The notes: generated by a model not told the origin, from the letters alone. Positions 23,616-30,307 are shown, counted from the first letter of the stretch. The stretch is 32,082 bases of DNA from Halorientalis regularis (GCF_023698535.1 NZ_JALJCL010000024.1:1-32082); one strand, 5' to 3'. Numbers and translations are program-made.

Positions 23616-24178
23616 AACTCCCCAGCGGTCGGCTGATTCACTCGCGGGTCGTCGACGATCCCGGGTCGGCGCTCGCGGCCGCCCTCGACCGCGAACTCAC
23701 CGGCTACGCCGTGCTGGAGCCACAGGAGACGCTGCTTCTGGCCGCCGACGCGCGCGGCGTCCTCACCTTCGCCGACGGCGTGCCGGTGCTGGCCTACCAC
23801 ACCGAGACCGACCGGGGCGGCCCACCTGCGCTCGCCGATCTGGCGGTTCCCGGCCCCTACCGGCTGGAACTCGTCTCGCTCCCGGCGGATGTCCTCGCCG
23901 ATCTCCACGACACGCCCGCCCTCCGCGTGCCGCCCGGGATGCCCGCCGAGCGGCTCGCGGGCGACCACGACCTCGCGACCCGGACGCGTACCCGCGCCCC
24001 CGACGACCGCGTTCGCGAGGCACCGGGCGGTGAGTCCGACGGCGACGACCCGGCACAGCAGAGCGCCGTCGAGGCCTTCCTCGAGGACGAGGGGAAGATC
24101 GAGGCGATCCGCGAGCAGGCCCGCGAGGAAGCCCGGGAACGTGCGGCCGAGTGGGATCTCGACGACGTGTGTGAGTGA
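23612..24178 (+). CDS. Uncharacterised partner of the MinD-like ATPase
   Basis: A 188-residue acidic protein of unrecognised family. The N-terminal half (MKLPSGRLIHSRVVDDPGSA, then GYAVLEPQETLLLAADARGV and LTFADGVPVLAYHTETDRGG) has the rhythm of a small beta domain in which a strand reads 'gvltFaDGvpvlA'. This recalls DUF4388/PATAN modules of signalling proteins, but only weakly. Residues about 115-150 are a charged linker. Residues about 150-185 (AVEAFLEDEGKIEAIREQ and onward) form an amphipathic helix or coiled coil. The start ATG overlaps the MinD-like stop, so the two are surely co-expressed. It could be an effector or localisation partner. Confidence 0.75.
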   Translation: MKLPSGRLIHSRVVDDPGSALAAALDRELTGYAVLEPQETLLLAADARGVLTFADGVPVLAYHTETDRGGPPALADLAVPGPYRLELVSLPADVLADLHDTPALRVPPGMPAERLAGDHDLATRTRTRAPDDRVREAPGGESDGDDPAQQSAVEAFLEDEGKIEAIREQAREEARERAAEWDLDDVCE

Positions 24179-24200
24179 GCGTGCCGTACCGTACAAACAA

Positions 24201-24207
24201 TTAATAC
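24201..24207 (+). promoter_or_regulatory. TATA box of the microprotein gene
   Basis: TTAATAC lies 25-31 bases ahead of ATG 24232, the spacing expected for a leaderless haloarchaeal transcript. Confidence 0.5.
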
Positions 24208-24231
24208 GTTTCGTATCGTTTGTCCTCTCGT

Positions 24232-24348
24232 ATGGCGACACGCCAACACTCGATGGCCTACCACTCGTGTGGCTGCGGTGAGCAGTTCGACACCACGGAA
24301 GAACTGCTGGAGCACGCCCGGAGTGACCACGGACTCTGGGTACACTGA
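24232..24348 (+). CDS. 38-residue zinc-finger microprotein
   Basis: The frame reads MATRQHSMAYHSCGCGEQFD and then TTEELLEHARSDHGLWVH before TGA. C13 and C15 with H27 and H33 form a compact CxC...H...H zinc finger, close to the C2H2 pattern (strand, then helix ELLEHARSDH). A well-placed TATA box and the finger argue that this is a real gene despite its size. Tiny haloarchaeal zinc-finger proteins are known to be numerous and some affect physiology broadly, but this one is not assigned. It lies between the MinD pair and the winged-helix gene. Confidence 0.72.
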   Translation: MATRQHSMAYHSCGCGEQFDTTEELLEHARSDHGLWVH

Positions 24349-24375
24349 GACGGGCGCCGACGCCGATACCAGCCG

Positions 24376-24612
24376 TTAACTGTCGACGTGAACCGGAATC
24401 CACCAGACGCGACTCCGACCACCGACCTTCTTGCTCGTCACGTCGGTCTTCTCCGAGAGCTCGTGGAGCTTGTTCAGTGCCGTCCGGCGCGAACAGCCGA
24501 GTCGGTCGGCGATCTCCGTCGCCGTCAGTGGCTCCGCGTAGTCCCCGCGCGAGGTGAACACGTCGAGCACGTCCGATTCGGTGTACTCAGTCTCACGGCC
24601 TGCGTCGGGCAT
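24376..24612 (-). CDS. Small winged-helix transcription regulator
   Basis: A 78-residue DNA-binding protein. ESDVLDVFTSRGDYAEPLTA is helix 1, EIADRLGCSRRTALNKLHEL is the helix-turn-helix, and DVTSKKVGGRSRVWWIPVHV is the wing. This is a common haloarchaeal stand-alone winged helix. ATG 24612 is chosen because the TATA element at about 24637-24645 sits 25-30 bases ahead, giving a leaderless transcript; longer in-frame extensions would start upstream of the promoter. It diverges from the serine hydrolase gene, with 106 bases between, and may regulate it and itself. Confidence 0.82.
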   Translation of the reverse strand: MPDAGRETEYTESDVLDVFTSRGDYAEPLTATEIADRLGCSRRTALNKLHELSEKTDVTSKKVGGRSRVWWIPVHVDS

Positions 24613-24635
24613 GTGTGGGGCCACTCCGCCGGGGA

Positions 24636-24656
24636 ACTTATTTCCTTCGTGGAAAT
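24636..24656. promoter_or_regulatory. Promoter and candidate operator of the winged-helix gene
   Basis: A minus-strand TATA element (AAATAAGTT, 24637-24645) overlaps a perfect inverted repeat, ATTTCC-TTCGT-GGAAAT (24640-24656). The repeat covers the TATA/BRE position, ideal for autorepression by the adjacent winged-helix protein. The binding partner is inferred. Confidence 0.5.
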
Positions 24657-24718
24657 GTATGCCCCCTCGCCCGTCTCCGGGGAAACGGTCAATACCAACC
24701 GATACGATAATAGATGCC

Positions 24719-25767
24719 ATGCCACGGCTCACGGACGACGACGAGCGTCGACTGCGGGCGGTCTTCGACCGACACCTATCGGTCGGACTGCACGATGGTG
24801 CACAGCTTGCGGTGTACGTCGACGGTGACCTCGCAGTCGACTTCGCCGGTGGGACGGATCCTGACGGGCAGGAGACGACACCGACCCGACGACACGTCCT
24901 GTTTTCCTGCACGAAACCGTACGTCGGCGTCGCACTTCACCGGCTGGTCGAGGACGGTGTGTTGGACTACGACGACCGCGTCGTCGATCACTGGCCCGAG
25001 TTCGCCGAGGCCGGGAGCGAGAAAGCGGCGATCACCGTTCGGCACGTACTTAGCCACCAGTCAGGCATCCCATTCGGTGAGTTCGACGAACGGCCGGATC
25101 TCTGGGGCGACTGGGACGAAGTCGTCAGGGCGATGGAGAAGATCGATCCGGTCTTTCCACCGGGCGAGCGGGCCGCCTATCACTCGCTCAACTACGGATG
25201 GCTGGTCGGCGAACTGATTCGCCGCGTCAGCGGTGACCCGGTCGCCGAGTTCGTCGAAACGGAGCTTTTCGAACCGCTGGGGATGACCGACACGAGCATC
25301 GGTCTCCGTGACGGCGAGGCCCCGGATTCGGTCGCAACGCTGTCGGGATTTTCCGCCTTCGACCGCTGTCGAGATCCGGCGGAAGGGCTCGGTGACCCGC
25401 CAGCCGAGGCGGCCGCCGCATTCAACGACCCGGCTATCAGACGGGCGGTGGTGCCCGCAGCGACCGGGATGGGGACGGCCCGGGATATGGCGCGATTCTA
25501 CGCGACCATCGCGAACGGCGGCGAACTCGACGGGACGCGTATCCTCGACGGCGCGACGGTCGAGGACGCGCTGGCAGTGCAGGCCGAGACCGAAGACGAC
25601 GGCACGCTCGGGCGACCGATGCGGTACGCACTGGGGTTCTGGAAGGGTGGCCACCCGGCAGACATGTTCGGGACGATCAGCGACGAGCGACTGTTCGGAC
25701 ACGCCGGTCTCGGGAGCGTCTTTGGCTGGGGTGATCCCGACACCGGCGTCGGCTTCGCGTACGTTAC
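24719..25767 (+). pseudogene. Serine hydrolase (class C beta-lactamase/esterase family), 5' part
   Basis: The first 349 of 377 residues of a penicillin-binding-protein-like serine hydrolase. The SxxK motif is S63-C-T-K66. Y154-H-S-L-N158 is the YxN motif (YHSLNYGWLVGELI). GHAGLGSVFGWGD has the third motif as H328-A-G in place of KTG. Such proteins are usually esterases or peptidases, not true beta-lactamases. The gene is interrupted after GFAYV by an IS200/IS605-type element; read through the insertion, it gains a short foreign tail (TAVARRKPTRSRVG) from the element end. All catalytic motifs remain and only the last about 29 residues are replaced, so some activity might survive. Confidence 0.88.
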
Positions 25768-25786
25768 AGCGGTAGCGAGGCGAAAG

Positions 25787-25806
25787 CCCACCCGTTCACG
25801 GGTGGG
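25787..25806 (+). repeat. Left-end hairpin of the insertion sequence
   Basis: CCCACCCG-TTCA-CGGGTGGG is an 8-bp stem with a 4-base loop, 20 bases inside the left end. TnpA of this family recognises such subterminal hairpins as single-stranded DNA. Confidence 0.85.
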
Positions 25807-25904
25807 ATGAAGCCGACAACTGGGAATCTTTCCACGCTCGTAGGCACGGTTGGGGTTGGATGCCTGCGTAACATCTTCAGGTGAGTGGTTTCTATATACT
25901 GACG

Positions 25905-26294
25905 ATGCCTCGTGGGTTCGACAGGGAACGTACCACCGTCCACAAACTCCAGTACCACTTCATCTGGTGTCCGAAGTACCGCAAATCGGTGCTTGAGGGC
26001 GAAGTACGTGACCGTCTCGAAGAACTCATCGAGGAGAAAGCCAACGAACTCGGGTTAGAGATACTGAAGTTGGCGATTCGCCCCGACCACGTACACCTGT
26101 TCATCACGGGCGACCCGACGCTCGCCCCGAACAAAATCATGCAACAGGTCAAAGGCTACTCTTCGCGCCACCTCCGCGACGAGTTCGACTTCGGCCTCCC
26201 ATCGCTGTGGACGCGCTCGTACTTCGTCTCAAGTGCGGGCGACGTATCCAGCGAAGTCATCGAAGAGTACATCGACGCCCAAGCAGGTGAGTAG
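25905..26294 (+). CDS. tnpA: IS200/IS605-family Y1 transposase TnpA
   Basis: A 129-residue HUH-type single-strand transposase. TTVHKLQYHFIWCPKYRK is the classical N terminus, RPDHVHLFI holds the HUH metal site (H62, H64), and the catalytic tyrosine is Y122 in VIEEYIDAQ. GYSSRHLRDEF and LWTRSYFVSSAGDVSSEVI complete the family pattern. It cuts and rejoins one DNA strand as a dimer at the hairpin ends. ATG 25905 is preferred over an in-frame GTG at 25881. Length and residues indicate an active enzyme. One base separates its stop from tnpB. Confidence 0.95.
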   Translation: MPRGFDRERTTVHKLQYHFIWCPKYRKSVLEGEVRDRLEELIEEKANELGLEILKLAIRPDHVHLFITGDPTLAPNKIMQQVKGYSSRHLRDEFDFGLPSLWTRSYFVSSAGDVSSEVIEEYIDAQAGE

Positions 26295-26295
26295 T

Positions 26296-27450
26296 ATGCA
26301 ACGGACCGTCTCAACCACGGTGCGGGTCAAACTCCACTCGCTGACCAACAGGAAAGCCGACCTGCTCGCCCGTGAGTACGAGGCGTTCCAGACGGCTGTC
26401 CACGGCGGAGACGCCGACCTGTACTCTGCGACGGACCAGCAGGCGTCGAAAGTCCAGCGACAGAAAGACCCGAACCCCGACACCGAACAACCCGTCGTCC
26501 TCCGCAACGACGTGTTCGACGTGTCCTACGACGAGGACACCGTTCTCTCGTCGTGGTGGGTCAAAATCCCTGTCTACGACCCCGAGCGTGGACGGGGCAA
26601 ATCCATCTGGTGTCCCGCCCACGTTCCGCATAAGGACGAACAACTCGTCCGAACGGGCGACATTCGGGACAGCGAACTGGTGCGCCGTGACGGTGACTGG
26701 TACGTCCATCTCGTCGTCAAGCGGTCTGTGACCGTCCAAGACGAGTACGACGACGTATTGGCTATCGACATGGGCGCACGGTGGGTCGCTACCTGCGCGT
26801 TCCTCTCTGATCGTAAAACCACCTTCTACGGCGAGAAAGTGCGCCGTATCCGCGAACACTACAAGCAACTGCGGAAGTCCATCGGGAAAGCGAAACCCCG
26901 ACAGGGACAGCAGGTGGTCGAGCGTATCGGTGACGCGGAAGCGCGGAAGGTGGACGACCGCCTCCACAAGATTGCTCGGCAAATCGTGGAGGACGCCGAA
27001 GAACGGAACGCACTCATCGTCGTGGGCGACCTCGGCGGGATTCGCAAGGACAACGACAAGGGACGGTACGTCAACGACAAGACCCACAAGATGCCGTTCG
27101 CTCGCCTGCTCAACTACATCGAGTACAAAGCCCACGACGCAGGCATCGGCGTGCAATTGGTCGAAGAGTACGATACGTCGAAGACGTGCAACCGCTGTGC
27201 TTGCGAGGGCATCCGTGAGACGCAGGGGCGCTTTGAGTGTCCCGAGTGTGGGCTGGACGACAACGCCGACAAGAACGGTGCGCTGAATATTGGCAAACGA
27301 GCCTTGGGCAAGTTCTCGAAACCGCTGTCCGAGGCGGGGGCCGTACTGGCACGGCCCGAAACGCAGGTCATCGTCCCACGCGACGACGAACCTGCGAACC
27401 TCTCCGTATCCGTGGGTTCAACCCCCAGTGGGGGAACCCCACGGCTTTAG
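26296..27450 (+). CDS. tnpB: TnpB RNA-guided nuclease with altered RuvC-II motif
   Basis: A 384-residue TnpB (IS605 OrfB). After an N-terminal REC/WED-like region, RuvC-I is VLAIDMGARW (catalytic D158). RuvC-II reads IVVGDLGGIR, where the usual E-D-L has Gly244 in place of the catalytic Glu. The zinc finger is C298/C301 and C315/C318. RuvC-III is NADKNGALNI (catalytic D325). TnpB guided by an omega RNA cuts DNA next to a target-adjacent motif and helps the element persist. Loss of the Glu could mean reduced or rearranged catalysis. The tail (after about 345) is rich in simple residues and overlaps the RNA-forming right end. The stop codon TAG lies in the loop/3' arm of the right hairpin. Confidence 0.93.
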   Translation: MQRTVSTTVRVKLHSLTNRKADLLAREYEAFQTAVHGGDADLYSATDQQASKVQRQKDPNPDTEQPVVLRNDVFDVSYDEDTVLSSWWVKIPVYDPERGRGKSIWCPAHVPHKDEQLVRTGDIRDSELVRRDGDWYVHLVVKRSVTVQDEYDDVLAIDMGARWVATCAFLSDRKTTFYGEKVRRIREHYKQLRKSIGKAKPRQGQQVVERIGDAEARKVDDRLHKIARQIVEDAEERNALIVVGDLGGIRKDNDKGRYVNDKTHKMPFARLLNYIEYKAHDAGIGVQLVEEYDTSKTCNRCACEGIRETQGRFECPECGLDDNADKNGALNIGKRALGKFSKPLSEAGAVLARPETQVIVPRDDEPANLSVSVGSTPSGGTPRL

Positions 27451-27467
27451 CCGTGGGAGGATGTCAG
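27422..27467 (+). ncRNA. Right end of the element / 3' part of the putative omega RNA
   Basis: Two consecutive hairpins: CCCCC-AGT-GGGGG (27422-27434) and CCCACGGC-TTTA-GCCGTGGG (27438-27457), then GAGGATGTCAG to the element end. In this family the omega RNA scaffold is made from the tnpB 3' end and right end, and the flanking host bases serve as guide. Here the guide would be the about 20 bases from 27468. The 5' limit of the RNA cannot be seen. Confidence 0.6.
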
Positions 27468-27552
27468 TAACGGTATCCGCGAGGAATCCTACGAGCACGC
27501 CGCTCGCGTGAACGCCATGACCGACGCCGTTCGGACCGTACTCCGGGAGTGA
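27468..27552 (+). pseudogene. Serine hydrolase, 3' remnant beyond the insertion
   Basis: In frame with the first part, this codes NGIREESYEHAARVNAMTDA then VRTVLRE and TGA (27550-27552), the normal C-terminal helix of the hydrolase. Joined to 24719-25767 it gives exactly 378 codons including the stop. It is detached from its promoter and start. Confidence 0.88.
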
Positions 27553-27555
27553 GTG

Positions 27556-27744
27556 TCAGGACCGGCGGTCGGTCGCGGAGCCGTCCCGTCGGTGACTGAG
27601 TTTCTCCCCGACGATACCCGGAACCGACGTTCCACAGTACGTACAGGACCACGACCGGCCGGCTGTCCCGTCCTGCCGGTCGAGTTCGTCGACGGACTGG
27701 AGCAGTGCACCGCAACCGCCACACCGATGTGCGGGTGAACTCAC
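27556..27744 (-). CDS. Small zinc-ribbon protein, 62 residues
   Basis: Starts at a GTG (MSSPAHRCGGCGALLQSVDE). Two CxxC pairs (C8-G-G-C11 and C34-T-Y-C37) form a zinc ribbon, with GRSWSCTYCGTSVPGIVG around the second. The basic Ser/Arg tail is probably flexible. The function is unknown. It is directly followed, tail-to-tail, by the interrupted hydrolase gene and lies next to another tiny zinc-ribbon gene on the same strand. Confidence 0.62.
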   Translation of the reverse strand: MSSPAHRCGGCGALLQSVDELDRQDGTAGRSWSCTYCGTSVPGIVGEKLSHRRDGSATDRRS

Positions 27745-27822
27745 GGCTACTCGCTAGTAGGACGGCCCCCGATATGAACGTCCCCGTCGTATCGGTCGCC
27801 CGACGGGAGCGCGTGACCTCGC

Positions 27823-27978
27823 TCACGCGGGCCGGACCGGCGTCTCGCAGTCCGGACACGCCGCGTACCGCGCGTGTCCGTCGCCCCGCTCGTACCGGAT
27901 GAGCAGGTTGCGCGACGGGATCGACGTGCCACAGCGGGGGCAGTTGCCGAGAGACTCGTGGGTGGCGGGTCGTGACAT
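27823..27978 (-). CDS. Small zinc-ribbon protein, 51 residues
   Basis: MSRPATHESLGNCPRCGTSI, then PSRNLLIRYERGDGHARYAA, ending CPDCETPVRPA. Four cysteines in two CPxC knuckles (C13/C16 and C41/C44) define a zinc ribbon with a basic centre, of a kind widespread in haloarchaea and not characterised. ATG 27978 starts right before the conserved part. A minus-strand TATA-like element (GTACATAATC, about 28039-28048) lies upstream. It is probably co-oriented and possibly co-transcribed with the 62-residue ribbon gene. Confidence 0.7.
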   Translation of the reverse strand: MSRPATHESLGNCPRCGTSIPSRNLLIRYERGDGHARYAACPDCETPVRPA

Positions 27979-28145
27979 CGAAAGGAGCGTGTGACAGGGG
28001 AGGGCTGGTCGCCCTCTACGTACCAATACTAACTGGAGGATTATGTACCCGAGCCACGCGGAGTGAAAGTGAAACTGCCGGACGTGATTGGCGTCGTCTC
28101 GAACGATAATTATCCTGAAACGTATCGGTTTCGAGTGGCCCGACC

Positions 28146-28391
28146 GTGTGCGCCGGACGTGTTCCGACCGGTTCCCGCTCGCCACGACCTGGCTGGCGAC
28201 CGGTCACACCCGCCCGCGCGGTTGTTCCCGACTGCATCCGCTCGCTCTCGTTTCCGGTCCGGTCGAATCCGGACGACACCGGCGACCACTCCGACGACCT
28301 ACCGGAGTTTGACTTCGACGTGGACGGTGATCCGTCCGAATCCGATTTCGACGTGGACGAGGAGCCACCGCAGTTCTCGTTTCCGGACTGA
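28146..28391 (+). CDS. Doubtful small ORF with an acidic duplicated tail
   Basis: An 81-codon frame. Its second half is typically haloarchaeal: DDTGDHSDDLPEFDFDVDGD then PSESDFDVDEEPPQFSFPD, with DFDVD repeated. The first half is Arg/Pro-rich and unlike local proteins. A palindromic AT element (GATAATTATC, 28105-28114) about 30 bases upstream could be its promoter. It may be a short acidic protein, or the end of a decayed gene whose front part is lost. I would not rely on the start. Confidence 0.35.
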   Translation: MCAGRVPTGSRSPRPGWRPVTPARAVVPDCIRSLSFPVRSNPDDTGDHSDDLPEFDFDVDGDPSESDFDVDEEPPQFSFPD

Positions 28392-28396
28392 TCGCG

Positions 28397-28433
28397 GATG
28401 CAGGGTCGACGCCGACCGAGGCGCTCCTGCATC
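28397..28433 (+). terminator. Inverted repeat after the acidic ORF
   Basis: GATGCAGG (28397-28404) pairs exactly with CCTGCATC (28426-28433), 21 bases apart, six bases after the stop. There is no T-run, so a role in RNA stability or termination is only possible. Confidence 0.35.
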
Positions 28434-28501
28434 TCGCCTACAGGCGCGGGTGAAGATGTTCGGGACCGGGACTTTGCCGGGGCGGATCGAACGGATCGGT
28501 G

Positions 28502-28804
28502 ATGGACCGGACCGCGGAGTTGCGCCAGCTGGCAGCCGACCTCCGCGAGCGCGAGGTGGTCGCGGACGCCTGGCTCGCCAAGAGTTTCACCGACCGCCTG
28601 TTCGTCGTGGACCTGACGACCGACGCCGGCGTCCCCGAGGATATCCGCGGGCGCCTGCACGAACACGACCTGTACGGGGCCAACGACGTGTACGACACCG
28701 GCGAGGGCGACGAATCGTTCGCGGGCGCGGTCGGCGACGCGACCCGACACCAGTTCGTCGACGTGCAGACGCGGGGCGACCACCAATCGTACGTGGTGGA
28801 ATAG
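28502..28804 (+). CDS. Conserved haloarchaeal protein of unknown function, 100 residues
   Basis: MDRTAELRQLAADLREREVV, then ADAWLAKSFTDRLFVVDLTT and VPEDIRGRLHEHDLYGANDV, ending SYVVE. A helix at the front and alternating strands (RLFVVDL, QFVDVQT, HQSYVVE) suggest a small alpha/beta fold. Composition is fully haloarchaeal. It is followed after 43 bases by another unknown gene on the same strand, so the two may form an operon. I do not recognise the family. Confidence 0.7.
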   Translation: MDRTAELRQLAADLREREVVADAWLAKSFTDRLFVVDLTTDAGVPEDIRGRLHEHDLYGANDVYDTGEGDESFAGAVGDATRHQFVDVQTRGDHQSYVVE

Positions 28805-28847
28805 GTCGGCCGCCTGCACTTTTGCCGCTGGCCGACGAAGACCGCCC

Positions 28848-29276
28848 GTGACACGGTTCGACGCCGACACACCGGCGGAGCGACGCGAACTGTTCGCCAA
28901 CGCCGTCGCGGCACACCGCGAGCGCGGCAGCCCCTTCATCACTATCGAACCGGAGCCGACGCCAGCCGAGGCAGCGGCCGACGAGGAGGACCTGCCCGAG
29001 GACGCGCCGGAACACACGATTCCCTGGATCCAACTCGCCGAGGACACCGTGAACCTCGACTGCACGGACGCGGAACTGGAGCGGTTGACGAATCTCCTCG
29101 ACGAGTACCCCGAGTTCCGGATCGACGAGCTGACGAGTCCGGACGACGCGCAGGGCACGAACGTCCGGATCACGGCCCGTGCCGACCCGGATCGACTGGG
29201 GGGCTTCTTCGACCGCGTGTTTCGATCCGTCTACGGCCGCGACGAGGACTACCGGGCCTGGGTCGTGGAGATCTGA
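28848..29276 (+). CDS. Conserved haloarchaeal protein of unknown function, 142 residues
   Basis: Starts at GTG 28848 (MTRFDADTPAERRELFANAV). An acidic middle (PEPTPAEAAADEEDLPED) leads to a C-terminal domain: WIQLAEDTVNLDCTDAELER, then LTNLLDEYPEFRIDEL, TNVRITARADPDRLGGFFDR and VFRSVYGRDEDYRAWVVEI. The end has the shape of a small ferredoxin-like alpha/beta domain. No catalytic motif is visible. Same strand as the gene before it. Confidence 0.72.
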   Translation: MTRFDADTPAERRELFANAVAAHRERGSPFITIEPEPTPAEAAADEEDLPEDAPEHTIPWIQLAEDTVNLDCTDAELERLTNLLDEYPEFRIDELTSPDDAQGTNVRITARADPDRLGGFFDRVFRSVYGRDEDYRAWVVEI

Positions 29277-29298
29277 GCGCGACAGCAGTGGTCGACGG

Positions 29299-29529
29299 TC
29301 ACCGCTCGTCGGCGATGTCCTCGCCGGTCAGGTGATACAGGAACTGAAACAGCGAGAGGACGGCGAGCCCGAGGAGGGCACCGCTCAACAGACCGAAGGG
29401 GATTCCCGCGGCCCTGAGCGGAGCGACCAGGTGATCCCGCGCGGCCAGCGACAACACGAACGCGAGCACCGACACCGCACCCACTGCGTTCCAGGTCCGC
29501 CAGTGTGTCGGCGACGGGATGGCTGGCAT
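29299..29529 (-). CDS. Small membrane protein with two transmembrane helices
   Basis: A 76-residue protein. After MPAIPSPTHWRTW comes a first hydrophobic helix at about 14-30 (AVGAVSVLAFVLSLAA) and a second at about 43-66 (IPFGLLSGALLGLAVLSLFQ), ending with a short charged tail (TGEDIADER). ATG 29529 gives this compact hairpin; longer frames upstream look like noise. The function is unknown. It resembles many uncharacterised small haloarchaeal membrane proteins and lies convergent with the gene at 28848. Confidence 0.65.
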   Translation of the reverse strand: MPAIPSPTHWRTWNAVGAVSVLAFVLSLAARDHLVAPLRAAGIPFGLLSGALLGLAVLSLFQFLYHLTGEDIADER

Positions 29530-29593
29530 CACCCGTGATTTCGCCGGCCAGTCCGATAGTGTTTTCCGGCGAACCGCGCCGAACCGGTCGCGG

Positions 29594-30154
29594 TCAGCGC
29601 CGCGTGGCGACGACGAGGAGCGTCTCCGGTCGCGTCGCCTGAAGCTCGATCTCGAACCCGGCGGCTTCGAGCGCCGTGGCCGCGTCGTCCGCGGTGAACC
29701 GCTCGGCCAGCGGTGGGCCGTCCTCGCCGGTCCCGTCGGCCGACCAGTCGGCCACGACGAGGGGCCCACCGGACGCGAGAACCCGCCCGATTTCGGCGAG
29801 CGCGTCGTCCGTGGCGAACTCGTGGTAGGTCATCGTCGAGACGGCCGCGTCGAGTTCGCCGTCGTCGAACGGCAAATCCTCGATTCCGGAGGTCACGAGG
29901 TCGACGTTCGCCGGCACACCCTTCTCGCGGTAGTGGCCGTGCATCGCGTCCTGGATGTCGACCGCGTACACACGGCCGGCGTGGGGCGCGACATCGTCGG
30001 TGTAGAACCCAGTCCCGCTCCCGAGGTCGACCACCGTCTCCGTCCCAGTCAGGTCGAGTCCCCAGAGGAGTTCCTCGCGGGAGACGGAGCGATAGCGCGC
30101 CGCAGCGTCTTCGAGTTTCGCCGCCTTCCCCGCGTCGAACGTGTGATGTCCCAT
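29594..30154 (-). CDS. Class I SAM-dependent methyltransferase
   Basis: A 186-residue methyltransferase from ATG 30154 (MGHHTFDAGKAAKLEDAAAR). Motif I is VVDLGSGTGFYTDDVAP (about 41-57), the ribose-binding Asp is in VYAVDIQDAM, and VTSGIEDLPFDDGELDAAVS and LASGGPLVVADW follow. It is close to UbiE/Coq5-type small-molecule methyltransferases; the substrate is unknown. The start is 189 bases from the divergent rhodanese gene, and a shared control region is possible. Confidence 0.85.
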   Translation of the reverse strand: MGHHTFDAGKAAKLEDAAARYRSVSREELLWGLDLTGTETVVDLGSGTGFYTDDVAPHAGRVYAVDIQDAMHGHYREKGVPANVDLVTSGIEDLPFDDGELDAAVSTMTYHEFATDDALAEIGRVLASGGPLVVADWSADGTGEDGPPLAERFTADDAATALEAAGFEIELQATRPETLLVVATRR

Positions 30155-30307
30155 TGCTCGTAGTTGTGTGCGTGTCGTGAAATAGCTGCTGGATCCCGCC
30201 GGCTCGAATCCGGTGTGGCCTGTCGGTCGCACCACTGGCCTCGAAGGGTGCCGAGAAACCAGACTCGTGCCGCTACTGACCTCGCGCTTCTCGGTTCGGT
30301 TCCAACA

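Larger units (their letters stand above)
25768..27467 (+). mobile_element. Complete IS200/IS605-family insertion sequence
   Basis: A 1700-bp element with both genes (Y1 transposase tnpA and RNA-guided nuclease tnpB). A left-end hairpin at 25787-25806 and a right-end hairpin at 27438-27457 are present. There is no target duplication and no terminal inverted repeat, as expected for single-strand transposition. The left flank ends in TTAC, the target used by IS608-type members. Removing 25768-27467 restores a continuous reading frame of the host gene (V-T-N-G-I-R), which fixes both ends to the base. Both genes are intact in length, so the element looks recent. Confidence 0.93.

Noticed and set aside
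24719-25810. Treating the serine hydrolase as an intact gene ending at 25810
   Set aside because: The last 14 codons come from the insertion sequence, and the genuine 3' end is found in frame after 27467.
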